In this document: positions 1 through 10,323 of the stretch, in pieces
How the letters are laid out: every line of letters starts with the position of its first letter
Numbering within the stretch: the stretch's first letter is position 1
Assembly (NCBI GenBank): GCA_015039465.1
Contig: MU130360.1
Coordinates: 1 to 53,868 of the forward strand
DNA length: 53,868 nucleotides
Source of the DNA: Phlegmacium glaucopus
Lineage: Eukaryota > Basidiomycota > Agaricomycetes > Agaricales > Cortinariaceae
Direction: 5' to 3'
Translations under genes and position numbers: made by a program
Notes under the pieces: model-generated
Databases searched by the model: none
Seen by the model: the letters and a program-made list of their open reading frames with translations, nothing else
What the model was told of the DNA's origin: nothing

Positions 1-1085
1 GGATGGTATATGCTTAGGAGCATGTCGATAGTGAAAACAATGGAGAGCATAGTGTGAGACATTGAGAGTATGATGAGCAATGGGGATGTTATCGTTGAAC
101 GAATGATTTTGTTGACCAGGAACACGATTCAGGGTTGCTTCCAAAATAGGTAAGTGAATTTGAAGTCCGCTTATTTTCATGATGGCGACTTTTAAGCTTT
201 CTTCTCACGCTACCAATCAGTATTGGTGCGCGATAGCGTTGGGGTCTAATGATATGTCAGATAACCCACAAAACTGATGTAACATCAAGCGATGAACTTG
301 TGTTTCCATCACCAATGTGTAGTGAATGGCTTCATCCACCTCATTTAACAGCACCTTAGGAAGATTCTCAAAATTTGTTCCTAAGTTGATGACACTTTGA
401 GTCCCATACAAAGCATGTGACAGCCAGAATTCAACCGCCATGTCCTGAGGTGCACAAGCGTGGTCGATACCAATGTCAACAGGCACTGACACTATGTTGA
501 TCCTGGAGCAGTGTGTCCCCAACAAGATACCATAGTAAATGTTTGTTTGCTATCGGTTGAACTTTTTTCAAAACCCCAAAAAAAAAATGAAAGAGAAACA
601 TCATCAAAGGGCTTACTGGAGTTTGTGTCCTGATGCGTTTATGAATAATGTTGATGTTGTACAAGGAGTGGATTTGATCCTAAGATCGAAGACTTGTCAA
701 GGGTCTGGTCTTAGATTTTAAGGGTCTTTATGTGCGTGTCTGTTTTAATTCTCCTTTATATGAGCCAAAAAGGAAAAGAAAGTAAAGTTTCAACATAGTC
801 ATCAGACTTACTGGGTTTTGCATTCTGATTGTTTTGTGACCTGAATCCTTATCGTGGTGTTGTGTAAAAATAGGCTGTGTTTGAATAGATGAAATGATAG
901 TGAGGTGGAATTTTAACGATGCAAATAGCAAATAGTATGCAACAAAGCCGTTGTCAAGTTACAGATATAGTGGAAGAGAACAACATATGGAATTTGTTAA
1001 CTCTAATTTAAAAGAAAATGCTACTAAAGAAAAGAAATGAACTAAGGTTTTTTTTTTTTTTGACATTCAGGTCTTTACATGATAG
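1..1085. other. No supported gene; 5' flank of the Helitron
   Basis: Short ORFs on both strands (the longest, 102 codons, on the minus strand at 217-525) show no family motif I recognise. The stretch is AT-rich, with A-runs near 580 and T-runs near 1050. It may contain the 5' end of the Helitron, but I could not place the terminal TC. Confidence 0.4.
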
Positions 1086-1544
1086 ATGCTTACTGGTGTA
1101 AGAAGTGAACATCTGGCCCATTGGATGTTTCACGATGGGGTGCCTATCCATGAGGAATTCCATAAAATTGATATGAAGAAAATACGAGCTGTGTATAATC
1201 AGCAGATCAAGACTAGGTGGGCAAATATTGGTTCACGTGAAAGCTTGTATCAGTCTATTGTGCTGTTGGACGAGAAGACGCAATTGGAGATCCAAGATTG
1301 TTTGCTGTCGCCGTCATTTGGGCCAGCGGCTCCGTCAACGGAGGCAGCAGCTCCCTCACTTTCTGAAAGTCCAATGGTAAACATTGCCGGCCCTTCAAGT
1401 TTCCAGATCACTCAGGATCCATTGGCGGTGGACGAAGATGAGCTTGTGCCAGCTCCAATTACCTCAAATAATCAACCAGCCACAAGGTATTTCTCTTTGC
1501 TATCAAATGTGCTGTCAACAAAACTTAATTATAATGTGACTTGA
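1086..1544 (+). pseudogene. Helitron N-terminal segment, unassigned
   Basis: A 152-codon open frame begins after a T-run. It has a basic helical stretch and then an Ala/Ser/Pro-rich linker. I do not recognise a domain. A similar charged N-terminal segment precedes the DUF6570-like domain in related elements, so I infer it belongs to the transposase, joined to the next block through degraded sequence or introns between 1545 and 1746. It could instead be a captured host fragment. Confidence 0.35.
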
Positions 1545-1746
1545 CAGAAAGGCAAACGTTGACCATATGCTCACCTTCCACGATGGACAAAGTATGCATG
1601 AAGAGCTAAAACAGTGCTCAGTCATCAATCTCAAAAAGGTTTGTCAACGACTCATCCGCTGCTTGAGACTAATGACACGATCTGCATTATACTTGGTGAT
1701 TATGCAGGCTCCAACACCGGTACAAGACAAAATTTGACATACAGTT

Positions 1747-2872
1747 ATGGAGACAATAAAGTCTGGTGTGAGGAGGTATTCATGCCAAAAGGTATCCATC
1801 AATGAGGGCTGGCACAATGCCCAAGTTCCAAATGCATCATTACCTCAAGTTGAAGAAACAAATGGCAACATGTCTCAGGGCGATTTCGACCCCGTAATTG
1901 AAAACTTGTGTCAAAACTCCTTTATGAAAGCGCCCTCAAAAGAGGTAGTGGATGCCGCGGTGGCTGAATTTATCGATTGAACAAACAATCTAGCGCTGGC
2001 TACTGGCATGTGCGCTGCATGTGCTCGAGAAATGGATGTGAAGGAACTGATGGTTCACACCATTGATTCCATTCCAAATCCTGCTCGTTTGAAGCCTGAG
2101 GAAAATCATCCATGTCACGACCTCTTTCTGGGGATGTTACTGCATCCACCAGGGATCCTAAATGGCAGATTCGCACATCTGTGCGACCAATGTGTCAGGG
2201 CCCTCAAAGCGAATACGGTTCCAATGTTTGCACTCGCCAATAAGCTCTGGATAGGGTGAATACCACACGAACTAGTGTTTTTAACACTTCCGGAACGGAT
2301 TCTGATAGCAAAGTATTTCCCTGCTGCATACATTATTAAACTCTTTCCCAAAAAGACCAGCACTTGTCACTGGGAAAAGAGTCAGTTATATAGCGGTCTG
2401 AAGGGAAATGTTTCCACATACAGACTTGATCAAGCACAGATCTCTTCGATGGTTGACAGCTCAATTCTACCACCAATATCAAAAGTGCTTGCCGCAACAA
2501 TAGGAATCACCTTTGTGGGACCAAAGAATCTGCCTGAGAGAAGCATGCCGAAGATGTTCAGGGTCAGGAGAAGTCGTATGAGGGAGGCGTTGGAATGGCT
2601 AAAAGCAAATAATCCACTATACAGTGATATCTCTATATCACCTTCCAGGCTTGCGCAGCTGCTGGAGGATGGTGTACCATATGAATTGATGGTGATGGCA
2701 AAACACTCTACAGATACCAATATGCTTTATGCAGAGCAAGATGGCTATGTACCACCACAGGATATCAGTGATGGAGAGGAAGATGAAGGTAAGAATGAAA
2801 GCCCACTTAGATTTAGTAAATCACTGAAATTCCATATAGAGGTTGACACCGAGACAAACGAAGAGTTGATGA
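1747..2872 (+). pseudogene. Helitron DUF6570-like domain, broken by stops
   Basis: One frame runs from 1747 to the intron donor at 2873, interrupted by TGA at 1978 and 2257. The segment at 2008-2259 has the layout CAAC near its start, then an IPN motif, a conserved LLHPPG, a C-x2-C pair and LANKLW. The next block opens with LTLPERILIAKYFPAAYI and contains a stretch ending in TYRLDQAQI, then GITFVGPKNLPE. This order is what I know from the DUF6570-like region upstream of Helitron Rep domains in basidiomycetes. Its function is not established; the cysteine pairs suggest metal binding. The block ends in an acidic linker before the intron. Confidence 0.7.
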
Positions 2873-2937
2873 GTAAGCATCCTTTTTTTCTAAAATTTTA
2901 CTTAAGTCAATGTTATTGAACGGCGTCTTACTCACAG

Positions 2938-4705
2938 ATATTGATGATGATGAAACAGATTTGTTCATGGAACCAGGTGTTGTGCCTTTGTCCCATTTGG
3001 GTGTTGTTGACGTTGATGGGATTGATATTACGGAGTCCGAGCTTATGGCCCATGCCTTGGCCAATTGTTGTGAGGTAAAGCAAGACAAAGACTACCTGAT
3101 TCGAAGAGGTAGCGCCTTTGTGAATGAATATGTGAGGGTAGATCCTGTCACGGGACAGCGGAACAATGGAGGTCCAAGCGACACCAATCACCTGCTAGGA
3201 TGTTTCCCAACTCTTTTTCCCTATAGGCAAGGTGGTTTTGAGATAGATCAAGCGGTTAATGTGCCCTACGAAGTCCATGTGCGTTGGGTGTTACGCTATG
3301 AAGATAGACGCTTCAGGAAGGACCCACATTTCCCATTCCAGGTGTTTGGAGTGTGTCAAAAAAGACAAGTGTGTTGTGCGTTGCTGCTTCAAATAAAGAA
3401 GGGATCCTACTTTGAAAATCAAAACCTTCTTTCGACCATTACCACAGAAGATCTTACCAAGGCAAGCCAGGAGGAAACACGAGGCGTCCCATTCTCTAAC
3501 CCTGCAGTCCGAATGCTTCGCAGTCACTTGAGTGCAGTTAAGGCCAAGGTTCAAGGCTCCGACGAGTCTCACAAATTGATCAGAGCCAAGATATGGGGAA
3601 CGAACATTCTTCATAACCCCCCAAGCCTATGGGTGACACTCAATCCATCGGATATGCAGGATCCAATCACACAGGTGTTTGCAGGAGTGGAAATCAACAT
3701 TGACGCATTTTGTGAAACAGCCGGCCTGACTAGCACTGACAGGGCTTTAAATGTTGCATCCGATCCTTATGCCTCTGCAAAGTTTTTCCATTTTTTGATT
3801 GAGACCATACTGGAGGCTTTGTTTGGAATCACTAAACGGCAGGAAGGGATTTTTGGCATTGTGAAGAGTTATGTAGGGACTGTGGAGGCCCAAGGTTGTG
3901 GTTCACTCCATTTGCACCTGCTACTATGGTTAGATGGCGCGCCAACAGCCAAGGAACTGATGCATGCCTTGAAGAATGATGTATTCTGAGGAAAGATAAA
4001 AGATTTCATCCGGGCGACCATACACGCAGACTTGGATGGCAAGGATATCTCCACTATATCTCCAGTGGATGCAGTTTCTTACTCTCAACCACTGGATCCT
4101 CGTAAACCAGGAGATTGGAAGCTGATGAAACCTAGAGAACTTGCACTTGCACAAACGACGCAATTTCATAGATGTTCCTTTTTGAATTGTCTGAAGGTAG
4201 TAAAAGGTTGAATTCGCTGTAAGCATCGAGCGCCGTTTCCAATAGCCCAAGACAACTGGGTCGACAGCAACGGAGGGTGGGGTCCCAAACGGCTTTGTGG
4301 ATTCTTGAACAACTGGAATCCTTCATTGTTGATGACAATCCAAGCAAATCATGACGTCAAACTCTTCATGAATGGTAGAGACACCAACGTGTTGACTTGG
4401 TATATCACCAACTATGCAAGCAAGAAGCAACAAAGGTCATCAAATGTATCAGCCCTGTTGGCGAAACACGTTGCATTTCACAGCCTAGAGGAGAAACAAC
4501 AAAAGGATGTGATGGATGTTAATAAGAGATTAATTCAATGATGTGCCAATACCCTTACCTGTGATAGAGAATTCAGCGGGCCCGAAATAATGAGCTACCT
4601 CATGGGCTGGGGCGATCGGTTTGAGTCACATCACTACATTGCCATCTATTCAGATGTGATCGTTTCCTCATTGAAAAACAAATATCCTGGACTCAGAGAA
4701 ACAAG
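2938..4705 (+). pseudogene. Helitron helicase-like (HUH Rep) domain, three TGA stops
   Basis: After the intron at 2873-2937 the frame runs through a FPTLFPYRQGGF motif, a VTLNPSD motif and the HUH-like nickase core GCGSLHLHLLLWL at about 3892-3930. This is the Rep endonuclease that nicks and joins single-stranded DNA in rolling-circle transposition. In-frame TGA codons stand at 3987, 4209 and 4539. Reading continues in the same frame across each one with family-like sequence, for example FLNNWNP and WYITNYASKKQQRSS, so these are point nonsense changes rather than gene ends. The block ends at a GT donor at 4706. Confidence 0.82.
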
Positions 4706-7021
4706 GTAAGTGTTGGTGTTTTTATTCATTAATTATGGATTGTAATTGAATATGCTTGGATAAACTCACAGACGTGAAGGTGTATCAGAGGGTGCCAATC
4801 GAGAACATGGGCATATAATCACAATGGTATCTGGAGTTATTACCCTGAAGGATCAGCTGAATGAGTACATGTACCGTGGGGAAGAGATCATTGACATGGA
4901 CTTCCTTACCTTCATACTCGAGACATACGATGGAAAGGCCGAGAAAAATGATGATTTTCAGGTGGATCAACAACAGGCAATTGCTGATATTTCGCAAAGG
5001 ACATGGGGAAGGCCCCCAAATCGACAAGCACCTTACCAGCAAGGGTTCAATAAAAGTGGCCAGTGCCGTATTTTCCAAACAGAGGGCCATGAGACTCTAC
5101 CCCAATTCATTGGTAACTGGCTGCCGAGAAGCGACAGGCCACAAGACAGAGAGATATACTGTGCGTGTATCCTTGCAATCCTCAAACCATGGCAGGACCT
5201 TTCTGAACTGAAGACAGACATGGAGAGTTTTGAATCCAGTTTCGTCAGATTTACAGAGAATATTGACAAGAAGACACGTGACATCATGGAAAACATTTAA
5301 TATTGCTACAATTGTTATGATGGTGCTAAAAGACATCAGCAGGAGATGACAGCGGATGGTGCTGAGAGAACGATCAATTTTGAAGAGGATGCAGCACTGG
5401 ACAATTTAATGGATGACTCTATGGCATTTCAGCATGAAGCCATGCCGTCAGATGCGACAGAAGAGGAAATTGCACAAGCATATGAATCAAGGGGTACGAT
5501 GCGGGAGCGGTTGTATGCCCAGGTTACAATGAATACGGCTATGGAATGTGGCCTGTTCTCGGAAATCAAGGCTGATATGGTTTTTTTGGCGAGTGCAAGT
5601 AGAGCTGATAGCAAGGATCTTGAGACCTTCATTCGATGGGGAGAGAAATTAAAGGCCGCTGTTATAACCCAGGGTGATCCTGGGTGTTCAAGCCTTTTTG
5701 CAAGCAATGACAGTGTTGGAGTGTTGTTGAGGAGCGAAATCAACGCGATTGTACAAATGCGAGGGCAAAATATGGACGGAATGTATCAGGATCAACACAA
5801 TGAATCAATCAGCACGGTTTGGCGCTACAAGAGAAGTCTGTTGAATGAGGCTCAAAGTCGTGCACATGACATTGTTGAACGACAGCTGTTAAGGCGATTA
5901 GCAGGTGAAAAAATGGCAATATCAACTAAATGAAATGGACTTACAAAATGTGCAGGTGAGGATGCCACCCAGTTGTGCATGCTTGTCTTGGGTCATGGAG
6001 GAACAGGAAAATCAATGCTGATAGGAGCGATAACTGAGACGTTTGAGCTCCTAGGCTCGCAGGATAAACTTGCAAAGTGTGGAACATCAGGTGTAGCCAC
6101 GGTCATAATTGGTGGTCAAACATACCATTCTTGGGCAGGAATCCCAATCAACAGTCCACGCAAGGAAGACTGGGTGGACACAAACAGTCAAGAGGTCCAC
6201 AAAAGAAGGAAACAAAACATTGGTGGCTGACAATTTTTGATTCTAGATGAAGTTTCAATGTGCACAAAGCAGTTGAAATATAGGGGATCAGAAATCGTTT
6301 CAAAAGTAAGGGCATTGGAGGGATTGGAAAGCCCTCTGAGAGCTTTGGAGGCATGGACATCATAGATTTTGGGGACTTCCATCAATTCCCACCTGTCCAT
6401 AACCCAAACACAGCTTTATACTGTGATAGACCAGATACCGACGATGCACATGCGCTGAAAGGAAGATCAATTTTCTTGGAGTACGACAAAGTGGTTATCT
6501 TGCGAGAGCAGATGCGGGTGACAGACGAGGTATGGACTGGTATTCTGAGCAGGCTAAGGGTCGGTGAATGCACGGAAGAAGATATTCACAAAGTTTGGAA
6601 GCTGGTTTTGATGAATGAAGAATGTGAAAGGCCAGATTTTTTGACAGCACCATGGTGCGATGCGACTCTTGTTACACCAAGGAACGCCGCAAAGGACATG
6701 TGGAATGCTGCTGCACTCAATAGGCATTGTCGCATGAGTGGAAACCGAAAGTATATTGTTCAAGCGGAGGATACACTTAGTAAGACGGGAGAAAAACCAG
6801 GTGGGAGGACAAGGTTGGCAGTCACATGTTTAAAAGATGATGTGACGAGAAACTTGAAGAGGCAGGTTGAGCTTGTGGTGGGGATGAAGGTGATGGTGGT
6901 GTTGAACATCGCGACAGAGGCCGAAATTGCAAATGGAATGCGAGGGACAGTGAATGGCATTGTTTTAGATCCGAGAGAGGACGATACATTGATAGGACCC
7001 AGGAGACATCTAGGGATGTAA

Positions 7022-7770
7022 ACACACCATTTTTGCGGTTTCACAACCTTCGCAGTATACTTGCAGATGCTCACATATCATTGCAGATACTTGCAGATCA
7101 TTGCAGGTCATCGCAGGTCATCGCAGATCATTGCATATAATCGCATATCATTGCATATAATCGCATATCATTGCACATACTCGCAGATCATCACAGAATA
7201 CTCGCAGATCATCGCAGATACTTGCAGTCATCACCAACATTTGCATTATCATTCGCAGTTGCCAGCTGTTCTCGCAATCTTTAACACAACTCCAACGAAG
7301 GTCACTCAGGTGACTGTATTACTCATCACCTTTATTTTTATCTTGTCTCCTTTTATTTGGCTCTTATCTCCTATGTTTCATTACCAAAATACCGGACCCA
7401 TGTGACTCCGCTTTAACCCACATTTTACATTCCTGTTTCACCTTTCCGCACTTAGCTATTGCTAGTTACTATATTATTAGCAGTAGCAAGTAGGGTAATA
7501 CAAAAACAGCAGAACGGACAAAATTACCACACTTTTGATCCCACCTTTGGAACGTTGTGCTAAGCTACTCTTGCACTCCTTCAAAATCATCCTGCGGGCT
7601 TCGCTTTTTCTGCGCATTATCTCGCACTTTAAAGTGAACCTTCACACCTCATAAAACCTCACTATCACCTACTGAAGAGAACTACATCAACCCCACGTAC
7701 TACATACTACTTGCGGTCTGACCCCACCGCAGGTACATCAACGTCGCCTGACGAAGAGGGAAATATTTGA
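7022..7770. other. Insertion interrupting the Helitron helicase
   Basis: Helicase coding stops at 7021 and family-like sequence resumes at 7771; typical helicases have only a short variable linker here. The inserted DNA holds a decamer minisatellite (7057-7237), then 500 bp without coding signal. A GT at 7018 and a CCGCAG at about 7726-7731 could mark an unusually long intron, but splicing there does not give a clean frame. I saw no clear target-site duplication. Confidence 0.6.
7057..7237. repeat. Minisatellite, about 18 units of 10 nt
   Basis: Units resemble ATCATTGCAG, with variants such as ATACTTGCAG, GTCATCGCAG and ATAATCGCAT. The period is 10 nt with one visible single-base slip near 7200. 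The array is not in the helicase frame and makes a low-complexity peptide in another frame. Confidence 0.85.
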
Positions 7771-8208
7771 CTACAGTATCCTCCCTCTGTGATCTATTTC
7801 AAACCGGATCTGGAGCCAAAAATGATTTTCGATGGAGTCCCACGTGGCATCATCCCAATCTCACCATCCCTTGTTAGTTTCAGTGTTGATGTCAATGGGG
7901 AGAAGATCAAGCTGGAGCGGAGACAGCTTGGGATAATCCCTGGCTATGCGTTCACGGATTACAAGTCTCAGGGACAAACGATGGAGTATATTATTGTGGA
8001 CATCGCGAACCCACCCTCAGGAAATCTGTCGCCGTTCAGCATGTACATTGCACTCTCCAGAAGCAGGGGCCGAAAGACGATTCGGATCTTGAGGGATTTT
8101 GACCCTGCTTTGTTTATGCTTCATCCATCTGAGGACCTGCAATGGGAAATGGCAAGGCTGGAACAAATGGATGTTGAAACCAAGTTATGGTTTGACAACC
8201 ATCAATGA

Positions 8209-8861
8209 TGACTGACTAAATAAATGTATATACAACAGTTAATGACATCGACATTTACAAAGGTTATGGAACATACACGAGCTGTAGTTCGGCATAATGC
8301 GGGGTGATGCACACCATCTCATCTGTCCAACGGAAACAAGGCAGAGACGGCGAAGCGGAAAACGGAAAGGTCACGAGGGAAGGACAATTATTTAACATTA
8401 CGATGTCAGCAAATGACATTTCGGTTTTCTTTGTGGCGGGAGGGGGGGGGATGGAGGTTTGGGTGAATGAAAGTTAAGAAGGAAGACACGGGGATGAAGT
8501 CCTTCAACCAGAAACTGAATTTAGGTCCGAGAAAGTATGATGATGTGATAGTTGGGAAAATATTGATAAAGGAAGGAGGAGGAAATATGTGCGAGGGAGA
8601 AGAGCGAGATTGGTTTGGCTGGTCGGTTGTTGTCTTTGGCTTTGGGTGAAGCTGGGTTCTTCTTTTTTGTTTTGGGGAACAATTACATTGGAATTTATGT
8701 GTGAGATGGTACGATAAGGTAGATGGAAAGGTGTTAATAAGGCCAGACAGTTAAAGCCAGCTTGATCTAGTGTGTCACATTGACGGTCACAATCCGAAGT
8801 GAGTTTCGAGAAAAAGTGTCCAAGCATCTGGGACCATTCAGGGCATGTTGAATAAACAAAC
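8209..8861. other. Helitron 3' flank, no supported gene
   Basis: It contains purine-rich runs (G9 near 8441-8453, GAAGG-rich near 8470-8600) and only short unmatched ORFs. The 3' terminus of the Helitron may lie here but was not identified. Confidence 0.4.
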
Positions 8862-9173
8862 TGTATGTAATATCAATTATGCCCCTCTTTCCCCTGTCTC
8901 TTATTTTTATTTATCTCTTTGTCTTATGATCACCTTGTGTGACCATTAACCATACCTCTCCGAGAAGGGAGATGATTCAAACATACTTATACTTGATGCC
9001 CCGTTGTAACACCTCAGTCTATTTTACCGAGACTGAGGTCAGTACCTATATTATATATCTCAACAACAGAGACTTACAAACGAGTAGTACTATTGTTCTA
9101 TAGGTACAACTTGACAATATTATAGTCTATTTTACCGAGACTGAGTACTATTGTTCTATAGGGCATCCATACA
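8862..9173 (+). mobile_element. LTR-like remnant with duplicated leader segment
   Basis: Candidate limits are TGTATG at 8862 and CATACA ending at 9173, a 6-bp terminal inverted repeat. A TATA-like TTATACTT near 8987 is followed about 25 nt later by a stem-loop (CCTCAGTCT...AGACTGAGG, 9012-9038). The segment at 9016-9037 is followed by a 50-nt GT...AG interval (9038-9087) and a 17-nt block (9088-9104). The same segment and block recur directly joined at 9124-9145 and 9146-9162. The LTR at 13675-14155 has the same layout. No 5-bp target duplication is seen, so the ends are tentative. Confidence 0.45.
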
Positions 9174-9446
9174 GTGCACCAACACAACTGAGGTAAGGCA
9201 TCAGATTATAGTAGACAACCCTGTTGGTTTTTTCTGTACCTTCTTCCATAGGTCGTTGGAGGTGAACACTGAATACAGCGGCGAGGTGCAAACAAGTACA
9301 AAAGTATGTTATCAACTTTTCGGACTTTTTAGTGGGTTGAGCCATGAACGAGATCATATTGTATTTGTTTATATTATCTCATGAAGGTGCAAAACAACAA
9401 ATGTGTAATTTAGACACAGCGGAAACCTTGCTTTTCAGCAAGGTAA
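9174..9446. other. Short intergenic stretch, nothing recognised
   Basis: Overlapping short ORFs on both strands (9151-9384 plus, 9148-9357 minus) have no recognisable motif. I see no RNA gene or regulatory element. Confidence 0.4.
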
Positions 9447-9774
9447 TAGCAGGGATATGCAAAATTACAACATTTTCGAGTCTAGAGCTCCGAAATAAAA
9501 TGTTAAATTAAGGTGGAGCATTAAGCATACAATCTTTAAAATTATGGTGATTTTTTGAGATTTTTCATACAGATCTGAAGTTGCAAAAAAAATGAACAAG
9601 TAGAAAAAGGGATATGCAAAATCCATCACAGATGCAAGTTTATAAAATTGTGAATTGGCAGATATGTTTCTACATCATAAAGGATTGTTGGGTAATTTTT
9701 TGGGGCTGGGAGGTCGCCGGGGAGTGGTAGATTTACCTCGTTTGCATATCCCTTTCCTTTGCATATCCCTGCTA
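9447..9774. mobile_element. TIR element (MITE), TA-flanked
   Basis: TAGCAGGGATATGCAAA (9447-9463) is perfectly inverted at 9758-9774. Taking the outer TA as a duplicated target gives a 324-bp element starting GCAGGGATATGC, consistent with a Tc1/mariner-like TA target. A second, internal inverted pair, AAAGGGATATGCAAA near 9606 and TTTGCATATCCCTTT near 9741, repeats the terminal motif. There is no transposase ORF. Confidence 0.7.
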
Positions 9775-10323
9775 TATATAGTATCTGAAATACTATGATC
9801 CACTTTATTATCCGGAAATGCGAGGGAACTTACTTGTGACAGTTCGAGTTGGTAAAGAGCAACAAGTCGAGTGTTGAGTGTAGTGTAGACAGGTCCAACA
9901 ACTGAGTTCGAATTTCAATGCCACTTAACATCATTAAGGCCCAACAACTTCAACTGTATACCAATAATGGGCTTTCAGGACGTCCGCCGGCAGCAGCACC
10001 GATAACGAGCCTTATGCCAGTGTTGGACCTCCCCAACGCCATGATCTTGGAATTGATGTTAGCCAAACGACTTGTAAGGCAACTTGTGAGTATTGATAAT
10101 ATATATATACCCAGTCTCACATACATCGCATCCTAACTTCAATTTTAAAGTTACTTCGGAATTGGGGAAATGAGAATCGACCACGCAAAAACAGTGGCTT
10201 TTCCGCATCCGCAGACTCCACTGGCAAATCAACATGTGACCTGACAACAATCATACCCTGGTACACGGCGCACAGCCTGACTCGAGTATTAAAGTAAACG
10301 CAGCAATAGAGCCCTTTCTACCA
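9775..10323. other. Region upstream of the P450 gene
   Basis: It begins with a TATATATA run from the MITE edge. A 72-codon ORF at 9918-10136 has no recognised motif. The last ~150 bp before the P450 start are likely its promoter, but no clear TATA box stands at the expected spacing. Confidence 0.4.

Larger units (their letters stand above)
1086..8208 (+). mobile_element. Degenerate autonomous-type Helitron (Rep/helicase coding part)
   Basis: A run of plus-strand coding blocks in collinear frames reads in the order of a fungal Helitron transposase: DUF6570-like cysteine-containing domain, Helitron helicase-like (HUH Rep) domain, then PIF1-like DNA helicase. Two short GT-AG introns (2873-2937 and 4706-4771) keep the frame when removed. 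At least eight in-frame stops, a frameshift near 6337-6341, local frame loss near 5910-5935 and a 0.75 kb insertion make this copy inactive. The element's own termini (5' TC, 3' hairpin plus CTRR) were not located, so the true element is longer than the span given. Confidence 0.85.
4772..8208 (+). pseudogene. Helitron PIF1-like helicase domain, split and frameshifted
   Basis: Downstream of the intron at 4706-4771 the frame continues through an alpha-helical linker with a TAA at 5298. Walker A GHGGTGKS lies at about 5995-6018 and Walker B LILDEVSM at about 6238-6261, followed by GDFHQFPP near 6373. Helicase motifs REQMR and TLVTPRN follow. A TGA at 6228 and a frameshift at about 6337-6341 break it. 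At 7021 the frame is cut by a 0.75 kb insert. It resumes at 7771 with LQYPPSVIYFKPD and carries the conserved YAFTDYKSQGQT and YIALSRSRG motifs near the C terminus. The ancestral role is 5'-3' DNA unwinding during rolling-circle transposition. Confidence 0.85.

Noticed and set aside
7057..7237. CRISPR-like array
   Set aside because: The units are 10 nt and contiguous, with no unique spacers, in a eukaryotic genome. It is a minisatellite.
7061..7405. 114-codon ORF over the minisatellite
   Set aside because: The peptide is a low-complexity translation of the 10-nt repeat followed by a hydrophobic run. Nothing supports a gene.
9841..9920. Possible tRNA (GGTAAAGAGC followed by GAGTTCGAATTTC)
   Set aside because: No acceptor stem pairs, and the A-box and B-box consensus are both poor, so no cloverleaf can be drawn.
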